A stretch of DNA of 64,000 nt from the NCBI GenBank assembly GCA_023213395.1, contig CM041465.1:193137741-193201740 (forward strand), in the 5' to 3' direction. Below are positions 47,541 to 60,240 of this stretch, in pieces. How positions within the stretch are numbered: the stretch's first letter is position 1; the number at the start of each line of letters is the position of its first letter. The notes below the pieces were generated by a model, which made no database searches, was not told the DNA's origin, and saw only the letters and a program-made list of their open reading frames with translations. The position numbers were made by a program, and so were the translations under genes. Origin of the DNA: Cycas panzhihuaensis. Its lineage: Eukaryota; Cycadophyta.

Positions 47541-49436
47541 GTGTACCCTTCACATCTTGGTCAAGAAGTCTCATCATCCTATGTCAAATCTTTAGAACTC
47601 CAAGTGTATCACACTTATGTTTATCCTCCTAAAGATTCAACTCAATTATATAATATATTGGTGGAACAAAGATATCTTGAACTCTCTCAATACCCTAGTG
47701 ATCCTTCTTTCATAGATCCCTATTTTGTATAACTACCTTTCACTCAACCATATTCATCCTTTTTTGAGTTGGTTCTTACTAGGATTTCTACTCCACTACA
47801 CATGCTTAGTTACTAAGATCTATTTTATCTGGAGACTTATACTATGATATCCTCACTATAACATATTTATATTGATCCTTTGGGTGAGGATTATGAGTCA
47901 ATAGAAGTAGATCCTCTACATGCCATTCAGTCTCCTTATCTTTCTTATCCTCCTTGACCTAGACCTTCATCATGATCCTATTCCCCTCTTGTGGAGGAAG
48001 CAGATGATCATAAGTTAACTCATTCGTAACCCCGTCACTCTCCTCCTAGACAACATATTTGAATCCACTCTTCTCATTCTATATCTTTCACCCATGGAGA
48101 TACTACCATCATTTTTACTTATAGCAACCTTAGTGCCTCTCATGCACTTACTTCTAGTCAATTGGTTATGCCTCTGCCTAGTTTATGACCTATTTGTTCT
48201 TACACCACTAGTTGCCCCTTCTCAATCTATTTCTTCTACCACTTAATTACCCCCTCACATATCATATACAATCTCATCTTATGGTGTTAGACATTGTCCA
48301 CCATCTCCTAGGGTGTTTAACATGATTCCTTTTTCATAACATATTTCTTATACTCACTCCATCCATCCTTATGTTTTAGCTAGTCAATCACAAGCCTTAA
48401 GAGTTTCCAATCCTACTTCTTCTTCATATATTCTTAGATCTACTTCACAACCTAATCTTTTCTCCACTTTCAATCTAATTTTCTCTTAACATCGTATACC
48501 CCAAACCAACTCTATGGTTAGCCTCATAGTATGGTTTAATCCCCCCATACTTTTCCATCTCATGATGCTTTAAAATCATGATAACAACAATAACTACAAC
48601 AACCCATCCATTCATTTATTCTTCATTCATCATCCTTGCCTCAACGTTCTACTACGTTAAGGATAAGGAGACTTTTCCTTGATTATATGAAATCTTTATT
48701 CCTACATGAAATCCTTCTATCACCTATGCCTCCTTTTCTTCTTGAGTTGCCTAAATTTTCTAGTGACTCTTCTCAGGATCCTAGTTCCCATATATATAGA
48801 TTTGCACTTATTTATATAGATTTCATGCTATACAATTATGTTATGATGTGCCTATTCCTTAAATCACCTCAAGGTGATGCCCTGAAGTGGTTTTACTATC
48901 TTCCCTCTACTTCCATCCTCTCATTTTATTAATTAGTTGATTTATTTATCAACTACTTTAATGTAGTAAGACCATTTAAATTAGGTATTAAATCTTTATT
49001 GGCCATGAAGAAGAACCATGATGAGACCTTAATGGACTTTGTTAGAAGATTTCAAGACTAGGTACATGCCTGTTACTCACATATTGATCCTAGCTTATTA
49101 TTTGATCTATTTACCAATGCATTGACACCCCACGTATATTTAGAAGTTCTAAAACTCAGCCCTTAAATATATGAAGAAGTGGTTGATCATTGTTTAGCCT
49201 TAGAAACATTTGAAATTCAAGTGGGTATTAAGAAGGTTGGGAAACCTATACATTCTAAAGAAATAATTCAAACTACAAAGGCTTCCCATCTTGAACCCAC
49301 TTACGATCACTTAACTTCTTTAATCAGATCGTTAGAGTATGTGATCAATACTAAGTTATGTGTTGATAGTCTTTCTGAGAGCCAAACTTCATCGGTGACC
49401 AAAGTTATTTATCTTACTAAAGGAAGGAATAAATAA
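47541..49436 (+). pseudogene. Element D Gag
   Basis: Starts MYPSHLGQEVSSSYV at 47541, with a Tyr/Pro/Ser-rich N-terminal half. The capsid core at 48636-49436 reads LELPKFSSDSSQDPSSHIY, DALKWFYYLPS, INYFNVVRPFKLGIKSL, DETLMDFVRRFQD and YEEVVDHCLALETFEIQ. It corresponds to the gag of H (MNCDFVRCFHNLL and DALKWFYHLP in the same order). Stops are frequent in the N-terminal half and rare in the core. It has no zinc knuckle that I can see. Confidence 0.8.
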
Positions 49437-51299
49437 GGTCCTCCTCCACTTACACCTCCCTTCAGAAAGATAAAATAGTACTCATACCATCAAATAGATG
49501 CACATGATAGAAGTGAGTATTATACCATTTAAAATATAACCTAAATATAAATATTCAACCAAATAGCTCTTTTAAGTTAATTTAAGAGTAAATGATCTAT
49601 AAGGATCCCTTGTCTTAATATAATAAGAAAATAAGTAAAGATGATAGAGGTAAGGAAAAGTAGGTCCAAGATGGTGAAGATGAACCTTCAAGTTCTAATT
49701 CATTAAAGAAGGCAAAGATATTGATTCACTTGATGTAGGTCAAAATAATCACAATACTTCCACTAGAGTAAGGGAGGTTAATTCAATCTCCACTATTTCT
49801 TTTCCTCCCTATTCTCATATGGATTCTTCCCCATCCTCTCTCATCTTGATATCTTTGTCCAATCGAGAGTGTAGTGTGAATTATCAAGAATTTAATTAAA
49901 TTTTTACTTTAATTTGGGAGTTTATTGATAGGCCTATTTTCTTTTCTTATGTTCCTTTGATCATTGAGTTTGTTGCCACTTGTCTAAACTCTTTGCTTGA
50001 CCTCCTTTCATTTTTTAGGCCTCTCTCTTTGCCCACTCCTTTACCTAAAAACCTTCTCCTCATCAATCTCTTCCATTTAGGTTATTTTAAAAATGATGAG
50101 GTGATTGTTGAGTGTCTAGCAAGTTCATCTCTTGGTTTCCCTCATGGACATCATAAGTTGAGGTTCTCAAAAGTTATAGTTAATCATTTCCAACCCTAAG
50201 AGTCTCCTTCTTTAATAGAGCTTATCCCTCTTGATTTTAAGGAAGGAAATACAATGCTTATGGAATAAACCATTGATGTAGACTTAGAGATAAGATATAT
50301 TCTTAGAATTATCAAATTATGAGGTAGTTGCACTCCCCAAGAGATGACTCATCTATACCCTCCACAATGAGGATAAACTATGGCTCTAAAACTTTTCTTT
50401 TACCTAATGAGCTAAAACTATAGATAAACTCTCGTTCTTTCTGATCTCTTCTCACTTTCTATTAAGTGTTGTCTTATTTTTATTAGAGATCCTACTCATA
50501 ATCATATAAGTCTTTTACTCTTTTTAGCATCTGCACAGATTGTAAGTGTTCTATCACCTTATTTAGATCTTGTTCTACTTTGAGTTTTGTACCCAAAGGA
50601 GAATTTGGGCCCCCAACCTCATCATATTTTTATCCTAGAAAAAGGAATGTTTTTATCAGCTTCAGGTATTTAGTTAATGGTTGAGATTATATTTTCATTT
50701 GCTAGCACTTCACTTTGATGATTCTTTTTTGGTCATATATCATCTACAATATTTGATTATTTTCATTATCCTTGGTTCACTCTATTGATCTTTTGAAGTG
50801 AATATTCATTATACCACTTTCCCTTTATATTTGGAGACAATGTGATTTTGATCTCCTCTTCTCTTATAGTTTAATCCCTAAGGAGATTGGTCTCTTTTAA
50901 TCTAGATTATGTTAAAAAGGATAAATCCTTATTGTGTTGAGTGAAATAATTTTATAGTTAGATGATTATATTTCCCTTCTTATATTAAAAAGAAAAAGGA
51001 AAAGAAAAGAAAAAAGTAAAAGAAAGTGTATTGTTATCATCCTCTTTTAATCTTAGGTAAGTTATGTAATAGCTTTGTCCCTACCTATCTACTTATCTAT
51101 TTATAGATTGGGTTCATTTAGATGAGTCATTCAAGGTTTTTGTCTCTAACTATTTAGGTTTACTATGGCCTCAATTATGATCAAACCCTGCTTGACACCT
51201 TGCTAGTATTGATCATAATCATCCTAATTATGATTCTTCTTTCCCTTCACCACAGTCAAAATTAATTTTATTTATTACCATCTCCTTGTCGATTGATTC
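49437..51299 (+). other. Element D interval lacking RT and integrase
   Basis: About 1.9 kb between gag and the second RNase H. A frame at 49957-50199 (LSLPTPLPKNLLLINLF, then HHKLRFSKVIVN) may be a pol scrap but I cannot place it. No YVDD, no H2C2 and no DDE motif on either strand. A phrase resembling the later tandem repeats (gagctaaaactata) occurs near 50,410. Confidence 0.45.
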
Positions 51300-51800
51300 T
51301 TGTACCTTCCTCTATTGATCACACTATCTCTAAACTTTGATTCTATTATTCCTATGGCATTAAGTATATTCACTAATGGAAGTAGTAGGGAAAACCTAAG
51401 ACTATCTACTTTTTCTTGGGTGATTTATGACCAATCAGGAAGTCCCCTTCTTTCCATGGGATCCTTTATACCTAGGATAACTAATAATGAAGCTAAATAC
51501 CTTTCTATTATATGAGCCTTATATGATATTTATTATTTTTACCTTGGACTTATTATTATATATGCTGACTCTTAGGTTGTAGTCTATTAGTTGGTTGGGA
51601 TGTATCATGTTCATTCACCATGAATCCTTCTCTTACATCATTAGGCCTCATCATTGTTATCCTTTTTTGCTTCAATTATCATTCAATATATTCTTCATTC
51701 CCTTAACTTTGAATAAGTTGAATTTTACCTTTTTAGTTGGGGATAGCCCACTCTATAATTAGTATAAACTACCACTGGAGGATGAGTATAAAGTACCACT
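51300..51800 (+). pseudogene. Second RNase H of element D
   Basis: The frame reads LSIFTNGSSRENLRLSTFS, then ITNNEAKYLSII, stop, ALYDIYYFYLGLIIIYADS and VVVY, LVGMYHV. This is the RNase H pattern TDGS..NNEAEY..GDSQ.VV.Q..G.Y, with the first Asp changed to Asn exactly as in the H copy. Stops replace Gln at several points. Confidence 0.75.
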
Positions 51801-52430
51801 CAGTAATGGGTATAAACTATTGGTTTGGGAAAAATATAGATTTAAGTAGTTTAAAGATTAAGATGATAGGTAAGAGATTGAAATGAAGTATTTGAAAGGG
51901 ATAGACCCACATGGGAATCTTGGGCTATAGAGGATCTTAGCAGGATGAAAGCCCCTAAAAGCTTTTTGTCCTTGGAAGGAGCCAAAGAGGAATCTAATAT
52001 ATTTGGATGATTAATTGTTCATTAAGTGGGTTTAATTTTTTATTTAGTAAATAACTTGTTCTCTTCATGATATATTATATAAATATAGATTATATTCTAT
52101 GTTTATATAATCTATTAGGAGTATGATGGGAGTTATATGAGTTTCCTTTTGGAGGATTTATATTATTCTATCTTCTACTTTTATAAACCTATTACTGTTT
52201 GTTTTATATGGTTTTAAGTTTATAAAAATAGAATAAGTAAACCTTTCACCTGCTCTCTTTTGCCTTCTGTCTATTTTCTTTTCTTCACTCTTTCTTATGA
52301 TCTTTTTCTTTCCTAAACCACTATACTCTAGAATGATTATAAATTATCATGTACATATCATGACAAAACTTCAAAAAAAGTATATAACTACAAAAGGAAA
52401 AAAAAAGTAAAAATAATAAAATCTAGCTCT
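51800..52430 (+). other. Element D non-coding 3' region
   Basis: No protein seen. Near 51,760-51,830 short direct repeats (taccactggaggatgagtat / taccactcagtaatgggtat) begin the repeat-rich end of D. Confidence 0.45.
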
Positions 52431-53075
52431 AAACTTTTGTTACCTATTAAAGAGCTAAAACTATAATAGGAATCATACTTAGAGCCTTCTTTTGCCTATT
52501 AAAGAGTTAAAACTATGACAGGAATGTTGCTCTGAGCCTTCTTTTTCTTGTTAAAGAGCTAAAACTATAACAAGAATATTGCTCTGAGTCTTATTTCACC
52601 TATTGATGAGCTTAAACTATGATAGAGTCATGCTCCAAGTTCTTTCTAATTGTTAATGAGCCTAAACTATGATAGGAAAACTCTTTGAATTTGATTGTTA
52701 ATAAGGCTAAACTATAATAATCGACCTCTACAATCCCTCACCCCATTAATGAGGCTAAAATATGATGGGTTTTCTCTAAAAATTCACTTGTTAATGAGCT
52801 AGTAAACTATGACAGTCTATCCTTTTTACTTTGGCAAGAAGATTTCCCTCTGATGTATGGTTAAAGAGAGATTAACTATGACTAGTTGTATAGTAAAGTC
52901 CCATCTAGTTTATGGGTATTTGGCAAGGAAGTCCCATCTAGTTCGTGGGAATTTTTGGTAGTGAAGTCCCATCTAGTTTATGGGCATTAGGTAGGTTTTT
53001 AGTTATGATAGATACCCAATCTTTTTGGGTAGGTTTTTGGTGATGTTAGATGCCTAGTCCTTTTAGGTAAGAGGT
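52430..53075. repeat. Diverged tandem repeats at the 3' end of element D
   Basis: Three arrays in a row: (a) about eight units of 55-70 bp containing ttaatgagctaaactatga (52,430-52,870); (b) three units of about 43 bp containing agtcccatctagtttatggg (52,898-52,985); (c) two units of taggtttttngt..gatgntagat (52,992-53,070). Element C inserted just to the right, and one more unit (cctagtatttttaggtaag) appears on its other side at about 59,257. Confidence 0.75.
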
Positions 53076-53092
53076 GTAAATAGTGATATTTT

Positions 53093-53481
53093 TGAAGGAA
53101 ATAAAAATGTAGGAGAACAGGGCAAAACATAGAAGAGATAATCAAAACTTTAATAGATCATTGTAGTATGAATAAGAAAGCCATTGTATTCAATCTATTG
53201 TAAAGAAGAGAGTTATAAATGTCTAATATTAAAGGCAGTGTCTAAAAACACTAGGGTTGTACACCCCTCAAATTATATAGTTTGGAAGAGGAGGAAAACT
53301 CCTCAACCCCTAAAATTTAAATAACAATAAAATAATATAAACTTAACTCAAAGTAAACTTAACTCAAATTAACATAAACTTACCTACACACGTTGAACAC
53401 CCATATGTATAAATTGAAGAAGATGATGTGTGCTCCCTTGGTTGAAAGGTGGGAGTGGAGTGATGACTATTAACTCCAACA
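53093..53481 (-). repeat. 3' LTR of element C
   Basis: 389 bp, tgaaggaaat to ccaaca. Followed by the polypurine tract ttctcccctttaatgg. Confidence 0.9.
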
Positions 53482-54248
53482 TTCTCCCCTTTAATGGTCA
53501 TCATAAACACTTGTATCTTCTCTTTGAACTTATAGAATTTATACTTTAAAAAAACTTTAAAATTCTGTCTCTTAACTTGATCATTATTAACTTACTTTAA
53601 CCTTCTAGCAACATATATCCTTCTATCATGAAGTGGTATAAAAAAAATGTAAGTAAATGTATCCACAAAAAAATTATAAGTACATGTAGTTTGATTCAAA
53701 TGAAGATGAATAGCTACAACTTTGACTTTATCAACTCAAACATTAAGAAAACTTTGAACTTGAACTTTATCTTTTGAAGACTTTGTATGGTGAATAATTG
53801 TTATATCATTATAATTCTTTGCTATTATATCATAAGATTTATTCTCCCCCTCAAATGTAGGATCAAGCTCTTGTGCAACAAGTTGATCATACATTTGATC
53901 TCAATCTTCTTTGGTCTTTTTATTATAATTTACCTGTTCTAGCACTTGTCTCACATGCTCAATAAAATCAACATCAAATACATTGAGGGTATTTCCCCCA
54001 TAAGTAGAAATCAAAATATCTCAAACTGATTTAGAGGTTGTTAATTCAAAAACTCTAGAAAAAACATCATTATTTATAGTGCAAAATAATATTCCTAAGG
54101 CTTTATTATCTTTTCTAAAATTTTCTTTAATACTAAGATCACATTCATGTTGCAAATACTTCAAAAGATCATATGTAATGAAATAATCTTTCATAGTCTT
54201 ATACCATTATAAGAAATTATACCTATTGAATATAGGAATTTGTGTCAT
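53482..54248 (-). pseudogene. Gag-like ORF of element C, next to 3' LTR
   Basis: ATG at 54248. The frame reads MTQIPIFNRYNFL, stop (for Gln or Leu), WYKTMKDYFITYDLLKYL, ECDLSIKENFRKDN, FCTINNDVFSRVFELTTSKS, then EDTLNV-like and YDQLVAQELDPTFEGE. The tail is basic: PLHDRRIYVARRLK, then NFKVFLKYKFYKFKEK, ending in the codons of the polypurine tract (KGEN). The first half has the copia Gag arrangement. C is the least broken copy, with about three stops over 250 codons and little frame shifting. The tail could replace the missing zinc knuckle as RNA-binding part; that is inference. Confidence 0.68.
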
Positions 54249-55745
54249 TTATCAAGAAAAGATTTAGTACATAAAATGCATACTTTTATTAAATCAAAAT
54301 GTCAATAGACCAATGAATATATATGATTTCAAATAAACTTTTTGAAAGAAATGTAATGCCCTTTAGAAAGTGAATGCAAATAAGGAAATGACCTTTCAAT
54401 AATACTAAAAAGGATTTTTAAATAACCTTTAAGATAAAGTGAATATAAGAGAAAATTTAAATGTAACAAATCCTTTTAAATATGCAAATCTAAAATAAAA
54501 CTTTAACCTTTTGATTTTCTTCAAATGAATAAATATAACCTTTCAATATAATAAATTCTTTACCTTGATAATAATATATAATGATGAAACTAAGATGTAT
54601 ATGAGTATTTCCACTTTGAAATATAAAGAATATGAAGAAATTTTTGAACAAAAAAGGTATTGTACTCCTTAAAAGAAAGGTTTAAAAGACAACCTCAAGT
54701 TTGGCAGCTTTAAAAGTGTATTAAACAATGTCAGAATAATATGAAACTTTACTATTATGAAGATTAATAAAATATGTATCCAATGGAACTAACTATTTTC
54801 AAAATAGGTTCCTATAAGTCAGATTTTGATGAACCAAAGTTATAAGCCTATTTTTGAGGCATAATAGGAGTAGGGAGCTCAAAATAGTATAAAAACACCA
54901 ATAAAACTTTATAGAATGTTGTAAAATGATTAAATATATCTTACAGAGTTAGTTAATAGATTTTTAATTGAAAAACATTAAGAAATAATATATGAAAAGT
55001 GTAATAATGACAGATTAGAGGCTTTTAAGTACCTCTACTTTAATGCTTTTGAAAATTGGTAAAAATACATTAAAATATATAAAAAACTATGTCATATCGA
55101 AGAAGAGTGTGTTATCTTCCTAACAAAACTAATGAGACTGAATTCTAATACAAAACAGAGAAGTTATAATAATAATGGTGATAGGTACTTTTATGTAAAT
55201 ATGTTTAAAAAGTGCTAAAAACCACTAAAGTGCCACTTTCAGTAATTAAATAATGATCAAAATAAATTCTAAAAAATAAAATAAGTAGTTGGTAATAAAG
55301 TTTATTAAAATTAGATTATTGTAGAATAGATCCAGGTAGGAAATAGTCACCCAGTAATAAAATATAATTAGTTGAAAAGGTGATTTTATACAAAAGTTTA
55401 AAAATGCTAAAAAAATGACAGATTGATTTTAAATTAACTGAAACAGGGTCAAATTAGCACCAAATTAGTCATATGACCAGTTGAACCGATCTATGAAAAA
55501 TTTCTAATGCAATGAAACTAGTTTTATTAGAAACTGAAGACCCAACAAGAAGTTATGGCAAAAATTTGCTAATTACCCTATGTAGAATAAAAAAATTAAA
55601 AAAATTAAAAGTTAAAAAAATTTATAAACTTTTATTGGTCCCCTTACGGATAGGCTATGGCCACATAGTGATTAAATGGGACTGGGGGTAGATGTTTCAA
55701 TGGGGATTAACCTTTTAAACATGGAATTCAAAGTTTATGCAAAGT
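54249..55745 (-). other. Conserved non-coding internal part of element C
   Basis: Homologous to B 41,230-43,020 and E 62,422-64,000. No protein recognised. Confidence 0.65.
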
Positions 55746-57660
55746 AATTTAATTTTTTTAAAACGTTATTAAAAAATAATAAAATAAAAAATAAAAATTT
55801 TAAATGAAAAGTGTCACTGTTGATCACTACACCTCTGTTGTCATGCAGTGCAGCCTATGTAGATGCCACCTTACATGCATCCTGGGACCAGAGGCAAACT
55901 GCTCAATGACAAGGGCGTCAATGGGAGGGGCTCGAGTAGGCCCAGACGAGGGATATGGTAAAGGTTCTCGGTCGTCGATGTCTGGCAGACCAGCGACTAG
56001 GAGATGAGAGAATAGTCACGCATAGACAACACTAATCTTTCATACATAGCAATTGCAAGGATTGAGGATAAGGAAATAAGAACATAGCTACAATAAAGAA
56101 TAGTATCCGACTAGAGAGGACCGATCCTTAGACCTCCGATAAGGGGTCTTTAGTTATGTCACCATCTTTAAATGAAGGGCAGATCATTTTAGTACCAATA
56201 TGTAGGTATCTGTTGTTTATTTTTGTTATTAATGTTTCTTCTAGAAGAGTCTATGTGCATGGGAACAGACTAATAGAAAATGTCTCTAAACACGTAACAT
56301 AGTGCTGATAAAATATGAGCCACTAAGACCTAAGATCTATAAAGAATAATCGACTAAGCATAGACTCGGCAGTGAATAAAGAATAGTAGCTGGCCATTGT
56401 TCACCATCATTACTATCATAGTGTTGTTATGTTGTTTGTAGAGGGGCCAACACTACCACTATGCTTCTCTTATGAAGGTTGACAGTCACAGAGAGTTGAG
56501 TGGTTCTACCAAGATGTTGTTTTTAGGTAGATTTACCATGGTTCAGATGGTGACTTAGTTTTAGAAAGTTAAAAAATCATTGAGAACTCTAGGAGAAAAA
56601 ATATTAGATCCCAAGTGTGATATATGTTTAAAACTGATCACCAAGATGAAGTGTGTGAGTAACAAAGTAAATGAGCAGACATTCATTTGTTTTAAAAGCA
56701 GGTAGGGTACATCACATATGGGCAATGCCAATGGATCAACGATCAGATACCTAGCCAAGATTCGAGACCATTGATGAATGGTGAGAAAAGAGCGATCAAA
56801 GAGACCAAGGCTACAATAAGTTACCTTTCATTTTTTTTACATGTATAATTTAATGCACAAAATATATTGGTGAAATGCAATAGGCAGTGACTTTAGAGGT
56901 AGTGCATGAAGGATGACTTCTATGATTGTAACCAGAAATCATTCAGAAGTCTATGTATAACCATACATAGATCTGGTCATAGGTAAATTAATCTGAGCAT
57001 TCAATTTTCAATTACGAAAGCAAGAGTCATTTTCTAATGTTAAAATACTTTAAGGTCCATTAAGAGAGGGCAAAAGGCATAGGTGCATGTGTGATTATGG
57101 GAAAACCGAATCCATAAGCATCAGGTGTAACAGAGTAACTATTTTAATCGAATGACTATCTTAAGTATTTATTGTTTGTTATTGTAGTAATGAAGACCTT
57201 AACATTATGAGGGATGGCAGAAATGAGACTCCACCTGAGTCATCTTTCTATTTGGAAAGTTAAACCTTCTGCTCTCTCCTTCTATTTCTTCCCTCTCTAC
57301 TAATGGTTTATGCTTGGTTGGTTGGCAGACCAAATGTTATCCATTATGTAGGACTTGGGTTTCTAAACCTAAAGCCATTGATATATTTGAGTGGTTAAGG
57401 AGACAGACTTAAAATATGTTGGAAGCACTTCAAATACCATATTTTTCAAGCTTAGATTTAAGAATATGATGTAAAATTCTTTCAAAATAATAGAAATGAA
57501 AGCCAATGGATTGCCTCCAATATGTGAAATGATTTTATCTCTATTCTATTAGAAATTTTTGTTAATGTTTTGGTATATGCTGTTGAGGACTTCTTAACAG
57601 GATCGATGATTGTGCTTATGCACTTATCTTTTTCTTCACAAAACTTTCTTTATAAAACTA
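55746..57660. other. Cargo region of element C, origin unidentified
   Basis: About 1.9 kb without a counterpart in B or J. Base composition varies: 55,800-56,010 is GC-richer with an open plus-strand frame (SLCRCHLTCILGPEANC). A plus-strand stretch near 56,680 reads HSFVLKAGRVHHIWAMPMDQ. Near 57,330 a frame reads SKPKAIDIFEWLRRQ. I recognise none of these securely. By analogy with B they may be host gene pieces with introns or heavy decay. Confidence 0.4.
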
Positions 57661-57959
57661 TAAGCAGCAGATGCATTAACTCAAAAAATACACCAACAAA
57701 ACCAGATCTTTTAAATATATTAACAGAAGTATAACAAATAAAGAAAATGCATGTGTATTTATATTTGAAAATTTTCAAAATATATGAAGTAGATATATCA
57801 CAGAAATGAGAAATATGTGTTTTAGATCTAGAAAAAAAAAGTATGAAGAACCTGGTAAATAGTTGTAGTAGACTTCTTCAAACTTTCAAACTCATTCTCC
57901 AATAGACAGATCTGCTCTAGAAAGCTTTATTGGGTTGAATATGCACCCAACACTTGTAT

Positions 57960-58520
57960 ATCTATAAAATACTTGAAAATATGGTCAAATATGTGATGAA
58001 AAAATATAGATCTAAAAGAAAATATAACATATCTAAAATAAGTATAGTAGATCTGAACTAAATATAGTAAATTTGAATAAAATATAGTAGAAAATGATAA
58101 AATAATTACTGAAATAAGCAGATCTAAAAAAAATATAGTAGATCTGAAAGAAAACTTGATAAATATTACAGATCTGAAAAAGTATATAGAGATCTGAAAT
58201 AAAATATAGTAGATCAGAACCAAATGTTATAGATCTAAACAAATAAACTAAGAAAATGATAAAATATTTGATAAAAAGTGTAGATTTAAAAAATATATGG
58301 TAGATCTGAAGTAAACATTGAATAAATGTTAGTTACAACTAAACTCCTTCATAGATCTGAGAAAATATTAGATAAATAGATAGAAATATTCTTGAAAATA
58401 GTCAAATATATGATAAGATATATAGATCTAAAAAAAATATAACTCAGATCTGAAGAAACTTTGAAAAAATATAGTTTGTAGCTGAAATCCTATGCAGATC
58501 TAGAAAAATATAAGATAGAT
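57960..58520. repeat. AGATCT-type imperfect repeats in element C
   Basis: Dense imperfect units of the type tagatctgaaataaaatatag. Same place and kind as in B and J. Confidence 0.7.
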
Positions 58521-58852
58521 AGATAAAATATACCAAATATTTAATAAAATATGTAAAACTTATTAAAAAAACCTCTTGTAGAGTGATAACAGCTTGATGT
58601 TTGCTGTTTTTCAACTGTGCAACTACATAAATCTGAAAAGTAAATCTAGAATATCTTTGTTATTTCATAAATATAACTCAATAATATGCAAATCTTAATG
58701 AAAAATTATAAGAAACTTGCTGAAAAAACTTGTAGAAGATAAATATAACTAGTATTCCTTATTTGTAAGTAGATCTACTGTAGATATCAGTAAATCTTCT
58801 TACTTCTTGACAAAAACTTTAATAGGAGATGTAATAGCCTAGTAAAATCTCT

Positions 58853-58864
58853 GCTCTGATACCA
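58853..58864 (-). other. Primer binding site of element C (initiator Met tRNA)
   Basis: gctctgatacca, intact, two bases from the LTR start at 58867. Confidence 0.93.
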
Positions 58865-58866
58865 AA

Positions 58867-59239
58867 TGAAGGAAATAAAAATGCAGGAGAATAGGGCAGA
58901 ACATAGAAGAGATAATCAAAACTTCAATAGATTATTGTAGCATGAATAAGAAAGCCATTGTATTTAATCCATTGTAAAGAATAGAGTTACAAATTTCCAA
59001 TATTGAAGGTGGTGTTTAAAAACACCAGGGTTACACACCCCTTAAATTATATAGTTTGCAAGAGGAGGGAAACTACTCAACCCCTAAAATTTAAATAATA
59101 ATAAAATAATACAAACTTAACTCAAATTAACATAAATTTACCTGCACATGTTGAGCACCCACATGTGTAAATTGAAGAAGATGAGGTGTGCTCCTCTGGT
59201 TAGAAGGTGGGAGTGGAGTGATGACTATTAATTCCAACA
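58867..59239 (-). repeat. 5' LTR of element C
   Basis: 373 bp, tgaaggaaat to ttccaaca; partner of 53093-53481. Confidence 0.92.
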
Positions 59240-59244
59240 ATTTT

Positions 59245-59908
59245 GGCATTAGGGACCTAGTATTTTTAGGTAAGTTTATCAACAAGAATATTTTAGCCCT
59301 ATTATCATAGGAAATTTGTTTCAAAATAGATCATAGGGATTCTTTACCTCATCATTGATATGGTTCATTTAGTCTCCTTTACAATTGACTAAGAAATAGT
59401 CACCTTTATCATTACCACTTTTTACTATCTTACTTTCTTTTTAGGATAGAAGCTTTAGGTGTCAAGGGGGTAAATATTTCACCAAAACTTAGCCTCTTAC
59501 TTATATTCATGATTTTTGATCTAGCCTTTATACGGCTTCATAGAAAAATGAATGATGGATTTGGTTTTATGTTGAGCTAAGCCATGTTTTGATGAATTAA
59601 TATATGGATTTTTACTTTATGAGGCATGATGAATCATGATACGATGTGTATTTTACTATTACCTACTGATGACTAAGATTATGATATTAAAAATTTTCTT
59701 TCATGATTAATTTAATCTAATGTTTCCTTTAAAACTTGTTATTTTTATGTTTTAGTCTTGATTTCACCTAATTTTTATTTATTTTTGGGTATGTGCTTCT
59801 TGTTTTCATCTTATTTTATTCCTCCTTACTCATTTATAAAGTAATTTTTTTCTTAATCTATATTTAGAGATTACGTTTTGACTTTTTAATGAGTTCATTT
59901 TTATTATC
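59245..59908. other. Element D sequence right of element C
   Basis: AT-rich, no protein seen. Begins with one more repeat unit of D. It ends where an inverted copia LTR begins at 59909. Confidence 0.5.
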
Positions 59909-60240
59909 TATTAGGAATATTAATATTAGTTTTATATTAATGTTATCTTTTGATCACATGTGTAAATGTGAATTTAAGTGATGTAAAAGTTCAGTTTTAT
60001 AAAGTCTATGTTAATCATTAATTATTATGTAAGGGTCATTGAAATGTAGAACTGTCCATTTTAACGAACCTTTGATTCTTTAAATAGTCTTTCCTAGATT
60101 CTAGGAATTAGTTCTAAGAATCTAGGAGGCTGTCATAAGCCTATTTTGAAGGCTAGTTTTTGTATGTATATAGCAGGTATTCTTGTCAAGGTTTCATGTA
60201 AAGTTTTTAAGTCAATAAATTTTTAAATTAGAGAGGTGGT
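59909..60240 (+). repeat. Truncated copia F-type LTR in inverted orientation
   Basis: From tattaggaatattaat to ttagagaggtgg. It is the reverse complement of 60463-60880 for about 330 bp and lacks the last 90-100 bp of the LTR. It stops in a T-run (ttttttttt) fused to an integrase fragment. Confidence 0.82.

Larger units (their letters stand above)
53093..59239 (-). mobile_element. Element C: complete non-autonomous copia-like element
   Basis: 6147 bp with a perfect target duplication ATTTT (53088-53092, 59240-59244). LTRs are 53093-53481 and 58867-59239, the polypurine tract is at 53482, and an intact Met primer site lies at 58853-58864. The only element protein is a Gag-like frame beside the 3' LTR. 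The interval 55.75-57.66 kb is not shared with B or J and is taken as cargo. No protease, RT or integrase occurs. Confidence 0.92.
47307..59908 (+). mobile_element. Element D: defective Tat-type gypsy remnant, split by element C
   Basis: The parts 47307-53092 and 59240-59908 belong together: the flanks of C carry the same ATTTT and similar repeat phrases (ttttaggtaag before, tttttaggtaag after). The plus strand has gag (47541-49436), then about 1.8 kb with no recognisable protease, RT or integrase, then the second RNase H (51300-51800). This is the gag and extra-RNase-H content of element H without the rest of pol. No LTR pair was delimited. Confidence 0.65.

Noticed and set aside
57300-57420. 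Possible pentatricopeptide-like scrap (AIDIFEWLRRQ) in element C
   Set aside because: Only one short phrase matches and no helical repeats surround it; not enough to name a gene.
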